Source: Merluccius polli (Eukaryota > Chordata > Actinopteri > Gadiformes > Merlucciidae). Taken from it: a DNA stretch of 64,000 nucleotides. Both the position numbers and the translations under genes were made by a program. Positions 42,852 to 55,400 of this stretch are shown here, one piece after another. The stretch lies in contig JAOPHQ010006584.1 in NCBI GenBank assembly GCA_030340625.1, forward strand, positions 20,001-84,000, given 5' to 3'. How positions within the stretch are numbered: position 1 is the stretch's first letter; each line of letters starts with the position of its first letter. The notes below the pieces were generated by a model. It ran no database searches. It saw only the letters and a list, made by a program, of their open reading frames with translations, and was not told where the DNA came from.

Positions 42852-45800
42852 CAAGAGAGAGAGGGAGAGCGAGGGGGAGGGAGAGGGGGAGGGAGAGAGA
42901 CAGAGAACACAATCACGTCATTCAAGGATTCAAGGAGTTTTATTTGTCATTTCAACATGTTAACATGGGATGGAACGAAATTAGTTTCCCAGGTCCCGGA
43001 GCAGCCCAATGTCAAAGTATACAAATAGAAAAGAACTAGCCAAGTATAAATATTAAAATAAACAAGATAAAATATGCAAATTTAAGCAAGTATATAAAAT
43101 AAATATAGGAGTCTAAACAGTACAACAGTATAACACATATTAAGGGAAGGATGTGCCTCAGTGTCTCAGTGCAAAATAGTATTGTCTGGTTGTCAGAGGA
43201 GGGAGAGGGGTGCAGGGGGAACGGACACGCGTGTCACTCTCGTCCTTCATCACCGCTGCTCCACCTACCTTGCGGACCCAGTTGGGCATGGTGTGCGTGC
43301 TGGGCGAGCGATGGTGCGTGTTGATGACGATGACGGTGATGATGATGGAGGCGATGACGAACACCATGGTGAAGAGCATATACTTCCCGATGAGCGGCAC
43401 GGCGCTGGACGTGGAGGGGATGAGCTCCACGATCACCAGCAGGAAGACAGTCAGAGACAGCAGGACCGAGATGGACAGAGTCATCTTTTCACCTGAAGGG
43501 GAAGACAGAGACAGAGAGAGACAGAGTTCCTTTTTTAAATGGTTTAGTGGGATAGTGAGTTAGATAAACTGACCACACATTGGAAATCAACAGGGTTACT
43601 TCATCGACCGAAAAAATATTAAAACCCAATAAAGTAAATAAACAATCAAATTACAACAGCCATTAGCCTGCTTTACATCTCCGCTATCGCTGCCTGTCTG
43701 TGCGAAATGCATTCTGGGATACTGGGCTGTATACTTCAGTGGGAACGGTCTGCTGGTACTGGCATACTTCATCGTTGATTTAGTAGGCAGTATGTTAGTA
43801 TGCAGTTCCGAACACAGCCAGGTTTATAAAGTCCCTCCCCCTTCACTGTCCCCCATGGGACCTTATTTTGGAAAACATATGTAGGGTAGCCAACAGTAAG
43901 AGAGTCAAAAAAGTCGCAGTGTGTCGTAAATCAGTAAAGTAACATTTAGTTTTGTGTGAAACCGCACTGCACTGCATCTCTTGTCCTTTTTTCACAGTCT
44001 TATACTTCAACAGTTTCACGACAAACTGTGTCTTGACTTGCAAAAGTATCTTTTAAATTGATAAACATCATCTGTGTCACTCATGGCACAATTCAAAAAA
44101 ATGATAAAAAAAGAAGAAAATAAGGTCTGTGGTAAACACAAGCTTAAGAGATTTACACGTTTTGGTCTACGACATAAAAAACATCAGTAAATACCCCACT
44201 CGTGAATTTTGAAGCTTTTACGTCTTAAAAAACTTCTGGCGATTGCATTTACGCTTCAAAAGTCATACAAGTCATGCTCATTGGTGAAGATTATCTTGCT
44301 TAACAAAACGTGTCAGTATCATAAACTTTTGTTTGCCACAGAGCTTATTTTCTGCAATAATCCAAAAGCCAATGGAAAAACCCCATTGGCTTGTTGTCAA
44401 GGGAACCCAGGGAGACGCTAACATCCGGGTTGGCCTACAAAAATACGTCATCCCTGCACCGCTCTATAAGGTCCCACCACGGCGGTCCACCGGAAAGGGT
44501 AGGGACCTAGGCTCCCCATACCGACATCCGGTACATCCGGTGAGTGAGACGAGGTCATGAATGGGGTCGCCTACCCGAGTCTGTGGGGAGGTAGAACACC
44601 AGACCCGTCAGGAAGGAGAACAGCATGCAGGGTATGATGACGTTGACGATGAAGTAGAGAGGCAGCCGCAGCATGAGGAAGTGGTAGGTGATGTCCAGGA
44701 ACGGGCTGTTGGGGCAGCAGGTGTAGTACACCCAGTGTTTCCAGCCGCGGTAGTCCTGCAGAACCCACTCGCCCGACTCCATGAAGTTGCTCAGGTCCGG
44801 TCTGTCGCTCTCCTGGAAAAAATACAATCGTGATGATAATGTGCGCGCGATTTTGCTGAAACTGTCACGGTCTCTCTCACGCCAGCCGTGACAAATATAC
44901 GACACAAAGAAGCGAGTGCACAGTTTGGGATGAGGAGGATGGCATCTTTTGGGCTGGGAGTCACACACCCTATAGGGGGCAGACTAGACTATGTGTGTGT
45001 GTGTGTGTGTCTGTGAGTGAGTGAGTGTGTCTGTTTATCTGTGCGTGCATGTGCGTGTGTGTTACCACTCTGTGTGACATTTTTACCGGGTTTATGACCA
45101 CGAGCGTGCCGTCGTACGACCAGGTTCCCAGCTTCATGCTGCAGTTCTGCAGGTCGAAGGGGAAGTGGAGGACGATGATTTCGCAGTAGCTCTTGAAGAT
45201 GGCCGGCGGGTTCCAGGTGATCTGACCCGTGTGCTCCAGCAGCACCTTGGTCTCGTGGATGATGGCAAAGTCCCCATCGGCGCTGGAGAGAGAGAGGGGA
45301 GGGAGCAGAGTCCAGATACTGTAGATCGACGCGAGAGCCCAGGGGACCGCAGTTGTAAATACGCCTCTCGGCGTTAACTCGTTTGACGTGTTTTACATTG
45401 AGGTGTGAACTTAAATGTGGGTTGATGGATATGTTACTGTGCCTGCCAAAATAAATCTTCAATAAAAATTGAAGACAGGGGATGTATGGAGAGCGGTTTG
45501 GCTCGCGAGACGACGACGACTAATGTATGCCGTCAATAATGCCTTCCTCAACATTTATTTTTACACCAACATTTCAACCGCTACCAACATTTCAACCGCT
45601 TTTACTGTGTGTGTGTAGACATTTGCTGTATATTATTTTGTACATACATTTTTTACATACGTGTTCTTGTTTGTTTCATTCACTGTTATTTTTTAGTCTA
45701 CTAGTGTCGTGTACTTTTCCGCTACGAACACCCAAATGTCCCATCTGGGATCAATAAAGTTTAAATGATCTGAGCTTATCCTGTTATCTTTTGAGCCAGC

Positions 45801-48800
45801 CAGGTGGTTAGCCAAGGGGGGATGGGGGGGGGGGGGGGTGTGACTTCAAAAAGTGACTTGCAAAAAAGTGTACTGATACCACGAACCAAATAGTATATTG
45901 AAGCGTAGACCTTACTTGTTATACAAGACCAGGTCGGGTCTCCATATGTTGGACGAGGGGACCCGGATCTTCTTGATACCGCCGTAGTCATCTGGGTCCC
46001 AGTTCAAGTTCACATCCAACCATTTCTGTGGAGTGAAGATTGAACATCTCTAAAGCCATCTGTCTCTGCAACCATCATGATGGTCTTTAGTCAGCGGCGG
46101 TCGAAGTACTCAGATCTTTGACTTAAGTTGAAGTAGTAATACCACACTGTAGAAATACTCTGTTTCAAGTAAAAGTCCTGCATTGAAGATGTTACTTCAA
46201 TTTAAAAGTAAAAAAAGTAAAAGTGCTCATTATGCAGAATGGCCCATTTCAGAATAATATACATTATATTATTGGATTATATTTATTGATGCATTAATGT
46301 GTTCATTGATTTAATGTTGTGGCTGCTCTTACCTGTTTTAGACGGACATTACTGGTCACAATCTGGTTCACCTCATCCTTGGGAGAGAAGTACAAAAAAT
46401 ATCTTTTCATTTAGATAGACAGAGAAATGTCTCCAGGGTTATCACTACAGTAAGACATCTTCCCAAAACTCTTGACATAAACTAAGCTAACCGAATCCAA
46501 CTTGAGTTGCCCCTCGTCTGCTTCTATTTGTTGGTAGCTTTGTTGTCTGACAAGAATGGGATTTTTTTTTCAAGGCTCTCACTTTCAGCAGTGCAAATCA
46601 AACCCAAAATCCCTCAGGTAGGGAGACGGTGCTGAAAGCAGAGTGGGTGTTTCTAAAAGACCACAACACGCTGGCAACCACCAAAAACGAAACCTGCAAC
46701 ATGGTATTATGTTAGAGATCTGTGTCAAAGTGAACGCATGCCACTTTAATTAGTAACACATCATTCAAATCAAACATAAATACAGCATATCACTCAACAA
46801 CACAGGTTACAAAGTTTCGACTGTCAAACGACTGTTTCTAATTGGTTCAAATTAGTGCAAAGCGACATAAGCGGACCACAATGTCTCCAAGTCCATTGGA
46901 AACATCAATTATAATATTATGAACGTCATTATATGAAATATTTTGGGTGATTTGGTCTGGTGTTAATGTTTCGGTTTGCTCCTTACACGGTCACTGTGTT
47001 TTTACATGATGTTATGGTCGGTGGATTTGTAAGTCTTCTCCTGAAATGAATTTGTGTTGATGGGCCAATCATCTCGTTATATAGGGAGACGGGGTACAGC
47101 TGAGCTACCATACGTTGAGTCTGACTGCGACAGAGTTGTGTTGTGTGACGACGAGCGTCGGCTTACCACGCTGATGAGCTGGATCAGCTGCAGGCCCACG
47201 GTCACCACCACCGGTTCTCTGAAGTGGTTGACGGGCCGCACCACCTTGTTGTAGCCGGTGAACAGGTTCTTCACCAGGCGAGTCTCAGCTTCTGAGCACG
47301 CTGCCGGGCCTGGGACACACACACATGCACGCACACACACACACACACACACACATTATATTTTTGTCTATTATTTTTATTGGAATTGAAGATGAGAGAA
47401 ATTAAATTATATTATATTACATTGTATTATCAAGAAAAACAATGCACTGATTTAAATGTATTAGTGTGCACCATACCAAATTAGAAGAGACAAACACATC
47501 AGTGAATTATCAAAAGGATAATATTGCCACTACCAATGTACTACTTTTCAAACACCAAAAAAGTCTGTATTTCCTTGGTTAAAATATACCAAATACTGGG
47601 ATGGGTATCAACAGGCAGGTCTGCAGACGTACTTTTAATAATACACTGAAGGAAGCTTTTCATTTTTCCATTCTGAAAACAACTGAGCCAACAGCTGGCC
47701 CCAACCGGTACCTTTGTCGATGAACTCACACACTGAACATGTCCCCAGCTTAGCAACCTGAACCGCTCCACGGGACGCGGTGGATATAGGTCATATGGGA
47801 GTGTTTTCAGTATGCGGATGTTTGCTCATTTTGATTTTCACAATCAGAGAATTAGTTTGCTGTGAGAAAGCCTTCAAAACCAGCCTAGACAACATCTGCC
47901 TCTGTATCCCAATATCACCATTACCTAATTGCCAACCGTGTGTGTGTGTGTGTGTGCGTGTGTGTGTGTGTGTCAGGATGGATGTTACTTCCCCTGACCT
48001 CTCGTCTGTTGTGGTGTGTGTGTTGTCCTGCTAGCATGCTGTCACACCAGGCCCCAGACCAAAATAGATGGGGGGGGGGCGGGATTAGGGAGGCACTTGG
48101 ACCTGTCAATCGCTGTCATTCCCTACATTTCACTTTTTTTGCTATTCTTTCATAATACAGTTGAACCACATATCTTGATTTTCTTTTAAAAGAAGAAACA
48201 ACCATCTTCTTCATCATTTCTGTTTCTGACATGAATCACGGATTGTCACTGATTCATTTAATCGATAACACTTTAGATTAGGGACCACATATTCACCATT
48301 AACTAGTTGCTTATTAGCATGCATATTAGTAGCATATTAGTAGCTCTTTATTAGTCATTATAAAGCATATTAATGCCTTATTTTGCATGACCATGTTCAA
48401 CAACTACGAGGCAACAAGTTTTCCCTCAATAAACTCATAATATACGAGTAGTTTCACACTTATTAACCCACACAGGTTCCCTATTCTAAAGACGCCTCCT
48501 CTTCACACTTTGTTAATGGTGATATGGTCCCTAATCTAAAGTGTTACCATTTAATCATTTAAGTGTATGCATACATGAAACTGATGAAAATATGTACATT
48601 CTGAATGTTTGCTTTAATTATAATTAGTTGGCTGTATTATTAGTTTGCTGTCAGTAGCAAGAGGGGGTGATAGGATGGTAAATTACTCGAGTGAGTTTCC
48701 AGTTCAATTTGGATTGAGGAGTCCATGAGTAAAGAGCACGATATAAAGAGGTTTTCACATAGCAACATGTTACATTGGGGGAATCATTGTATTCCTGGGT

Positions 48801-49383
48801 TTACAGTTCATCCTCAATTTCTGTTCTTTGAAATTTCACGTTTCCCTGAAGTATTTTAATGAGGCAACGGTCGAGGTCAGCAAAATCATCTCCCTTGGGC
48901 CTGCAACGTATTTGAAAATGGTCACAGGGTTAGGCGTAGTGAAAAGTGCATGGCTCATACGTCAAAAAATAAATACATTTAGTCCTCTTGGTTCCTAAAC
49001 CTCATTGCCCACCAGATAACTATTTCATGCCAGATAACTATTTCATGCAAGAGATTCTCTTTTGACCGGGTCCCAGACTAAAAATAGACAGGGGGGCGAG
49101 GGGCGGGATGAAGGAGACACTTGGACCTGTCAATCAGTCCCTCCTTTCAAATTTTGCTGTTCTGTTAAATTGAGGTGAAACACCAATGTTTTTTTTTGCA
49201 CACATGAAACTGACGACAATCCGTACTTGAATTCCAATTACAACATTGAGCGTGACAGTGGTGGCGGTCATGTAGCAACAGGGCCTGCCCTGCTGGCTAA
49301 TTACTCTTTGAGTGTTTCCAGTTTAACCTGTAGTCATTCCGTCCATAGGTTAAAAAAAAGACCATTTTGTAATGTCCACACGA

Positions 49384-49459
<76 letters not shown>

Positions 49460-49855
49460 GGTTTCGTGGCACAGAAGGTCAATTAAATTATTAGAAGAAA
49501 ACATTGATTAAGTCAAGTTGATTTACTTATACAGTTTTACTGTATACGTTGTTTGAGTAAAAAGTAATTCAAGCATCAAGTTTATAAGACTAAATAAATA
49601 ATATATAGATGATCAATGGGAACAGTTCAACCCCCATGCCATGTGCCTAGAAGACTAGCAGAAGGAATTTGCCTTCAATACATTCAATTTAACATTTACA
49701 TTCAATCCATCAAATCAGTATTTATATGCATCAACTCACTCCTAATCAACACACATACACACACACACACACACACATACACATAACACATATGACACAC
49801 ACTTACCGGTAAGTAAACTTAGGCTCCATGCCAGTAAGATCAGGCGAAGCTTCAT
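41872..49855 (-). CDS. chrna1: muscle nicotinic acetylcholine receptor alpha-1 subunit, 10 exons
   Basis: Encodes the acetylcholine-binding alpha subunit of the neuromuscular receptor, a pentameric cation channel. Exons in order: 49855-49807, 47309-47167, 46377-46333, 46025-45916, 45282-45087, 44812-44575, 43492-43269, 42812-42698, 42559-42435, 42000-41872. The sum is 1374 nt, giving 457 aa, equal to the human form without the extra P3A exon. The signal peptide is about residues 1-21, with mature SEAETRL. The Cys-loop is C149-C163 (128-142 in mature numbering), and the alpha-defining vicinal pair is C213-C214 (192/193). The glycosylation site NCS is at 162-164. M1 is in exon 6, M2 and M3 in exon 7, a cytoplasmic loop in exons 8-9, and M4 (ILLCVFMAVCIIGTLGVFAG) in exon 10. 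The protein ends LIELNMP. All splice sites are GT-AG and no damage was seen. Confidence 0.97.
42925..43140. mobile_element. interspersed repeat fragment in chrna1 intron 7
   Basis: 'attcaaggattcaaggagtt' followed by ttatttgtcat is a motif seen in many fish repeats. AT-rich, with no ORF and uncertain limits. Confidence 0.4.
46102..46322. mobile_element. interspersed DNA-element fragment in chrna1 intron 3
   Basis: Contains 'gaagtactcagatctttgac', 'aagtaaaagtcctgcattga' and 'cattatgcagaatggcccat', which together mark a common fish non-autonomous element. It is truncated a few bases from the 45-bp chrna1 exon 3. Confidence 0.6.
48264..48548. mobile_element. 285-bp hAT MITE with 8-bp target duplication
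   Basis: The long inverted repeats 'taacactttagattagggac' extend inward for about 35 bp. The flanking 8-bp sequence atttaatc is directly repeated (48,256-48,263 and 48,549-48,556). No ORF. It interrupts the first copy of the intron duplication. Confidence 0.85.
49382..49459. repeat. (GAAA)n microsatellite
   Basis: About 19 units of AAAG in chrna1 intron 1. Confidence 0.95.
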
Positions 49856-50300
49856 AGTGGCGGCAACCAGAAGCCAAGACGTCTACCCGCTCATCAGTGA
49901 CCTTCCCAGGTTAGCTCATGGACACGCCATGCACTCCTGTTGCTGTATCCGGGAGTGAAGTGAAGGCAGGAGGTGGACGGTCCTGGTAAAGTGCCCTGGT
50001 GAGCCACCACCCCACCTCACCCCAACCTCACACCATCCCACCCCACCCCACCCCACCTCGACCCACCTCACCCAACCCAACCCCCCGGACCGGGAGCACA
50101 AAGCACACTGCATTGGTATGAAGGGCTAGGAGAGATGAGAGAGTGTGTGTGTGTGTGTGTATGGGAATTTGGGGGGGGGGGGGTCTCTTAGGTGGGGTTG
50201 GCAGCTGCCCGGTGTGGGGGTTGGGGAGGAGGGACTGGGGGAGGAAGGGAGGCGGCGGGGGGGGGGGGGGGGGGGGTGAATTCCCGAGTTGCATGACAGC
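49856..50300 (-). promoter_or_regulatory. chrna1: chrna1 upstream region
   Basis: This is where the promoter should lie. One CAGCTG E-box at 50,202-50,207, a class used by myogenic bHLH factors, sits about 350 bp before the ATG. Two long G runs (from 50,170, and a 20-base run at 50,257-50,276) and CCCCACC repeats are present. No TATA box was identified. The assignment is positional. Confidence 0.35.
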
Positions 50301-50384
50301 AGGCGCAGCGGCGTGGCGCAGACTGGCTATTACCGTGCCATCATATCCGGTACATATGCCGTCCTGGGAGAACTGCTGGCAGAC

Positions 50385-50690
50385 AGAGAGACGGAGAGAG
50401 AGACAGAGAGACAAACAGACAACCGGAGAGACAGACAAAGAAACAGACAGATGGAAAGACAGACAGACAGACAGATGGAGAGACAGAGACAGACAGGCAG
50501 ACGAAGAGACAGACAGACAGAGAGGCAGACAGAGAGACAGAGAGATAGGCAGACGGAGAGACAGAGACAGAGACAGACAGACTTCACAGATGTAGAGACA
50601 GGCAAAGAGTCAGACAGATGGAGAGACAGACAGACATATGGACAGACAGACAGGCAGACGAAGAGACAGACAGAGAGAAAGAGAAGAATG
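50385..50690. repeat. GACA/GAGA-rich tract
   Basis: About 300 bp of degenerate (GACA)n and (GAGA)n. The ORFs through it (Arg, Asp, Gln, Thr repeats) are artefacts. Confidence 0.9.
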
Positions 50691-51042
50691 ACATTAAGGA
50701 GAAAAACAAAGGCGAGGTGAATATAATGTGATATAACATGAATCACAGAGTATTGAATGAGTGTCAGCTATTTAAGCGCTGTATGTACAGTATATGCTGT
50801 GGATCTTGCTTTGGTGACACAACCAAATGTTGTCCCTCTCCTGTCAATAAAGCACACACATTACGTTTAGGTTACCAGAAGAGAGGCAAGGACAGAGAGC
50901 GGTAGAGAAAGAGAAATTGGGAAGAGAAAGGGTGAGACAGAGGGGAAAAAGGGGACGGAGAGAGAGAGATGACAGGGAGGGACAGACAGAATGTTAAGAG
51001 ACAGCAAACTGGATAGAGTGAGGGACAGCTGAGAGCTGAGAG

Positions 51043-51241
51043 GGAAACACACACACACACACGTACACACACAAACATGTACACACACACACACACACAC
51101 GTACACACACACACACACGTACACACACAAACACACACACACGTACACACACAAACATGTGCACACGTACACACAAACATGTACACACACACACACACAC
51201 ACACACACAAGTGTGTGTACGTGTGTGTGTGTGTGTGTGTG
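51043..51241. repeat. (CA)n then (TG)n, self-complementary
   Basis: About 165 bp of ACAC with GTACAC interruptions is followed directly by about 30 bp of TG, so the two parts can pair as a hairpin. Confidence 0.85.
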
Positions 51242-51817
51242 TATTTGGTTGAACAAAGCACTTAAACGTATTGGTGTAGCTGTTCTAAGAACAAGCCGAT
51301 TCTTTTGGTTTAAAGATATTGCAGCAGGCGCACCGGAAATTAATTTTCACGTTAACAATGTTGCGCTGGCTGTCAAGTCAACACCACCAAATTAAAATGG
51401 GACAAATCATATCTGTGCCAATCATCCTCTCATAATCATTTGCTTCCATGACTTTGCTCTCTCTCATTATCATTGGCTCTATTTGCTTGAAGTATTAGTT
51501 AAATTAAAATTATTTAATTAATACCAATAACAAAAACAAACATACAAACTGTAAAGATTCATGACATTACATGTTTGAAGTCTTATCTTATGTGGTTAAG
51601 GGGACCACAAGGTGGCAGTACAAGACTGGTGCTTCACACCCACAGAGGTCACAGCAGAGCTCAGCAGAAGGGTATGGACCGGATCTACATACAGTCAGTC
51701 CAAATCATTGTGAATAGACAGAAGTGGTCCTGCTGATTGGTGGTCATTTGTGGTATTACTCATCATCATCATAGTGGTTAACCCTCAGCCAATGGAGAAG
51801 TCACAGACAGAACCAAA

Positions 51818-51820
<3 letters not shown>

Positions 51821-51896
<76 letters not shown>

Positions 51897-51920
51897 CTTT
51901 CTGTTACAACCACTTTTTCA

Positions 51921-51998
<78 letters not shown>

Positions 51999-52070
51999 GA
52001 ACAAGAGAGGACAGAGACACACACACACAGACAGAGAGAGACAGAGAGAAAGAGCAAGAGAGAGAGACTT

Positions 52071-52146
<76 letters not shown>

Positions 52147-52165
52147 CGAGAGAGAGAGAGAGACA
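51821..52165. repeat. compound (TA)n, (GA)n, (GACA)n block
   Basis: TA at 51,821-51,892 and 51,925-51,951, then GA and GACA repeats to 52,165. Confidence 0.9.
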
Positions 52166-52420
52166 TAGAGGGAGATGTTCACCTTAAAGAGAATATGTTT
52201 CTGGTTAGGAGAGAGCAGAAGGCTTAAAGATGTCTGGCTCGGTTCATAAATATTTACTGGGAAGAATAAAACAAAGCCACAAAAAACATAAATACAGGAA
52301 TATGTTTGACACATGTTGGATCAAAGAAAGTTCAGCATGTCAGGAGATAGTTAGGATGAGTTATGGTTGTGATTATGAACTCCGAAGGACTGACATGGAG
52401 GAAATGATCTTATGATTAAT

Positions 52421-52465
<45 letters not shown>

Positions 52466-55400
52466 CAGGGGGGGGGGGGGTCGTGAGAGCGAGAGATCTC
52501 CAGACACACACACAGTCTCTCAGCCAACATTTTTCCTGTTAAGGCTGGACTTACTCCTTTTCACTTTTCTTCATACTCCCATTTCACTTTATTAAAAGTA
52601 AATCTGTCGCCGGCCAAGCTTTACCCTGACCGTTTGAACCAAAGTGGACAAAGCTATTTTTTTACGAGACACAAGGTGACCAGGTGACGCTGTCCTTGCC
52701 CCATGCAGGGGAGAATTTACGGTAATATATTTTTCTCCTGACGTGATTATGCAGCTCTGTGCTTGTGTCCTTCCTTGTCCGGCGAAAAAGGTGAACTGGA
52801 AATAAGGTTCACTTTTGGTGTTGTTTCCAAAGGTAACAACAGTTGTTGTTGTCTTGTGTTGCCAAGTCCATAGCCCATGACGCATATGTTGCAATGCAGA
52901 CAGTTAAACTCCTCGGACAGCTCCTTCACTTCTTTTCAATCTTTAATTTCAAATGAAAGGGATTCGTGACGGAAACTTGTTTTGCTTCTTCCCTCTATTG
53001 CGTTTTGGCCTCTGGATGCCACATCTGGATTTTGTGTATAGGATGGTTTCAATCATGTGTTTTGAAGTCCCAAAAGCACACATGCCAAGCCGCCATCTTG
53101 GTTCTTTATGAGCAACAATCCTAGAAAAATCCTACAGGAACCAAGCAACCGGCAAAGTGAGTGGAGCTCTGTTGGACAGTCTTGGCGCCGGATGTAAAAA
53201 AAAAAAACACATTAATTTCCCCCATTGAAACCTTTCCGTTTAACGGACGAAAATTATGCACTGGGTAATGTAGCATTTAGCTCGGAGGTCTTCAGTTAGA
53301 AACGTTATTTCCCAAAAACCAAGGTATCAACGTTTCGTTAACACCTCCTAAGACTATACCGTATGAGGTTTCCTAGCATCGTTAAACAATCGGGTAGCTA
53401 TATTTCTTGAGCGTGCGTGGGGAAATACATCACCGAATCACACACTAAAAGTGTTAAATTACCGTCTGTTTTCTCCAACGGCGTAGTCCTGTCGTATAAA
53501 AAGCGCCAGCATACCAGTGGATATTGGCACTGCTGCTGTGCGGCTATAGGTGCGACACTCGCTGCGCGGTGAAGCACTCCCTCTCTGACTCCATTACCAC
53601 ATTCCCATTGCATTTGGCATTGAAACACAAAGAAAATGTGTATGTGTCGACCCGTGTGGCCATATCTGTCCTTATGCTGTAGGGCCAGTAGGAGCGAGCC
53701 CTGTCCCTATACTCCTAACCATATGGTCAACAAAGAATGACAGACATGCATGCTAATTCAAAATGATATTAAAGTGCACATAGCCTATATTTGACCTCCA
53801 TATGAATCCTTGGTGACATATAGAGCTTTTTTAGGACAATGGCAAAACAATACAAAGGTACAAAAACAATCAAATATCAAGAAAGAATCTCATTAAATCA
53901 TTTAAAAGCATACAAAGAATGTAGCAGAAAGAGGGACTGAGAGGTGAGGAGGGTTACACATTTAAGTACGTTTTAAGCGACTCTTTGAAGTCCTAATGCT
54001 TCCAATAGTGCAGTAATGCGCATGGAAAACCATTACTTCAATAGCTTGTGTGTAACAGCGTGTTGCAATCAGGGTGCTCAGTTCCATTAGCATGCGGGGT
54101 GAGGACCCGGACAAGGCAAACTGGTAAGCAATGTGTGGTCAATAATTCAAACTCCTCACTTCTCACAGCTGGGGGCGATTGACTGCAGCGCAGCATGGAA
54201 ATTAGAGAGTGAGAGAGAGAGCAAGAGACAGAGACAAAGAGAGAGAGACCGGTGTTGAAGACTTGGTGAGGCGGGGGAGCTGGAGCTGTTCCTTGCCTTT
54301 TTTTGTGGAAGAGATATCACGTTTTTCCTTGGTTCTAATTGGCTCTAATCAGATCATACATATCGCTGTTTAACAGCTCAACACCCTTCTTAATTGCTTC
54401 CACTGTCTCAACAGGTTGCAGCTTACACACGGTGTGTATGTGTTGGAAAAACTGAGAGCTTAGTGTAGGCTACCACTTGATTAACGATGAATTGATCAAT
54501 GTTTTCATATACACTATTAGACATTGCTGAATTAGACAACGATAATGTCCAAGTTGGGATAGGGGGAATAGGGATTATTTATGTTTTGCATTATTCCAAA
54601 TTAAAGTTAAGTTGCAAGTAGTAGGGTTGCAAGTAGTGAGGGTTCCTTGCAAAACACCATTCATATAATGTAAAATACTATGTAAGGGTGCTATGTAAGG
54701 GTGGTGCAAGAGTCCTGTATCGCCCTGTTGGGGTTTATTTCGCAATAATGACCAACTCTCTGTACATTATCCCGCTTATTACACGCTGAATTACTGAATA
54801 AATCAATAATTTGACATAGAATATAAAAGCAAAAAAAAAAGTTATTTATTTTAAAAATGATTTTATTGTTTCCGTTAAACAAAATCGCCTGTTAGATTCG
54901 GTTGGAAATAGCATCCATAGCGACGGTCTGTTATTCAAAACAGCGGTCTGCAATACAGAAATAACAGACCGTACAATGCCGTCATTGACCAGGATCAGAA
55001 AAACACATGGATCAGAGTTGAGTATTAATGAAAGCCGTGTAATACTTCATGTGAATAACCGCTTGGTAATCCGTAACAACATGATGGCTGGGAGTAGGAT
55101 GGCGGTGGAGAAGAGAGAGATTAGTTACAGTGATAATCGTCCAGAAACAAAAGACTATCAACCATTGACTTGGCTGTAGGGGAATGAAGTTGTGAATATG
55201 TCTGTATATGTAGAGATAATCAGAATGTAATCATAAGACCGTCTTGCAAATAATTATTCATATGTATTCATTGTTATAAGACCAAGTTATTAGGACGATT
55301 ATCATCTGTGAATAATATTAATAACATTGATTCCTAGAGCGAGAATTCACCTAACGTAACCGAATACAGGCCGGGAATGAAGCTGGCTTTCACTGTGAAG

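Larger units (their letters stand above)
47310..49806. other. chrna1: chrna1 intron 1 with an internal duplication
   Basis: This 2.5-kb intron contains two related segments, about 48,040-48,730 and 49,066-49,345. They share 'cacttggacctgtcaatc', 'acatgaaactga' and a 'taattactc...gagtg' block. Copy 1 is split by the MITE at 48,264-48,548. A GAAA microsatellite follows copy 2. Confidence 0.55.

Noticed and set aside
50143..50746. Overlapping ORFs rich in Arg/Asp/Gln/Thr or Cys/Leu/Ser
   Set aside because: They come from GACA/GAGA repeats on both strands.
53398..53628. 76-aa minus-strand ORF in the intergenic region
   Set aside because: No recognisable domain, splice context or similarity to a known family.
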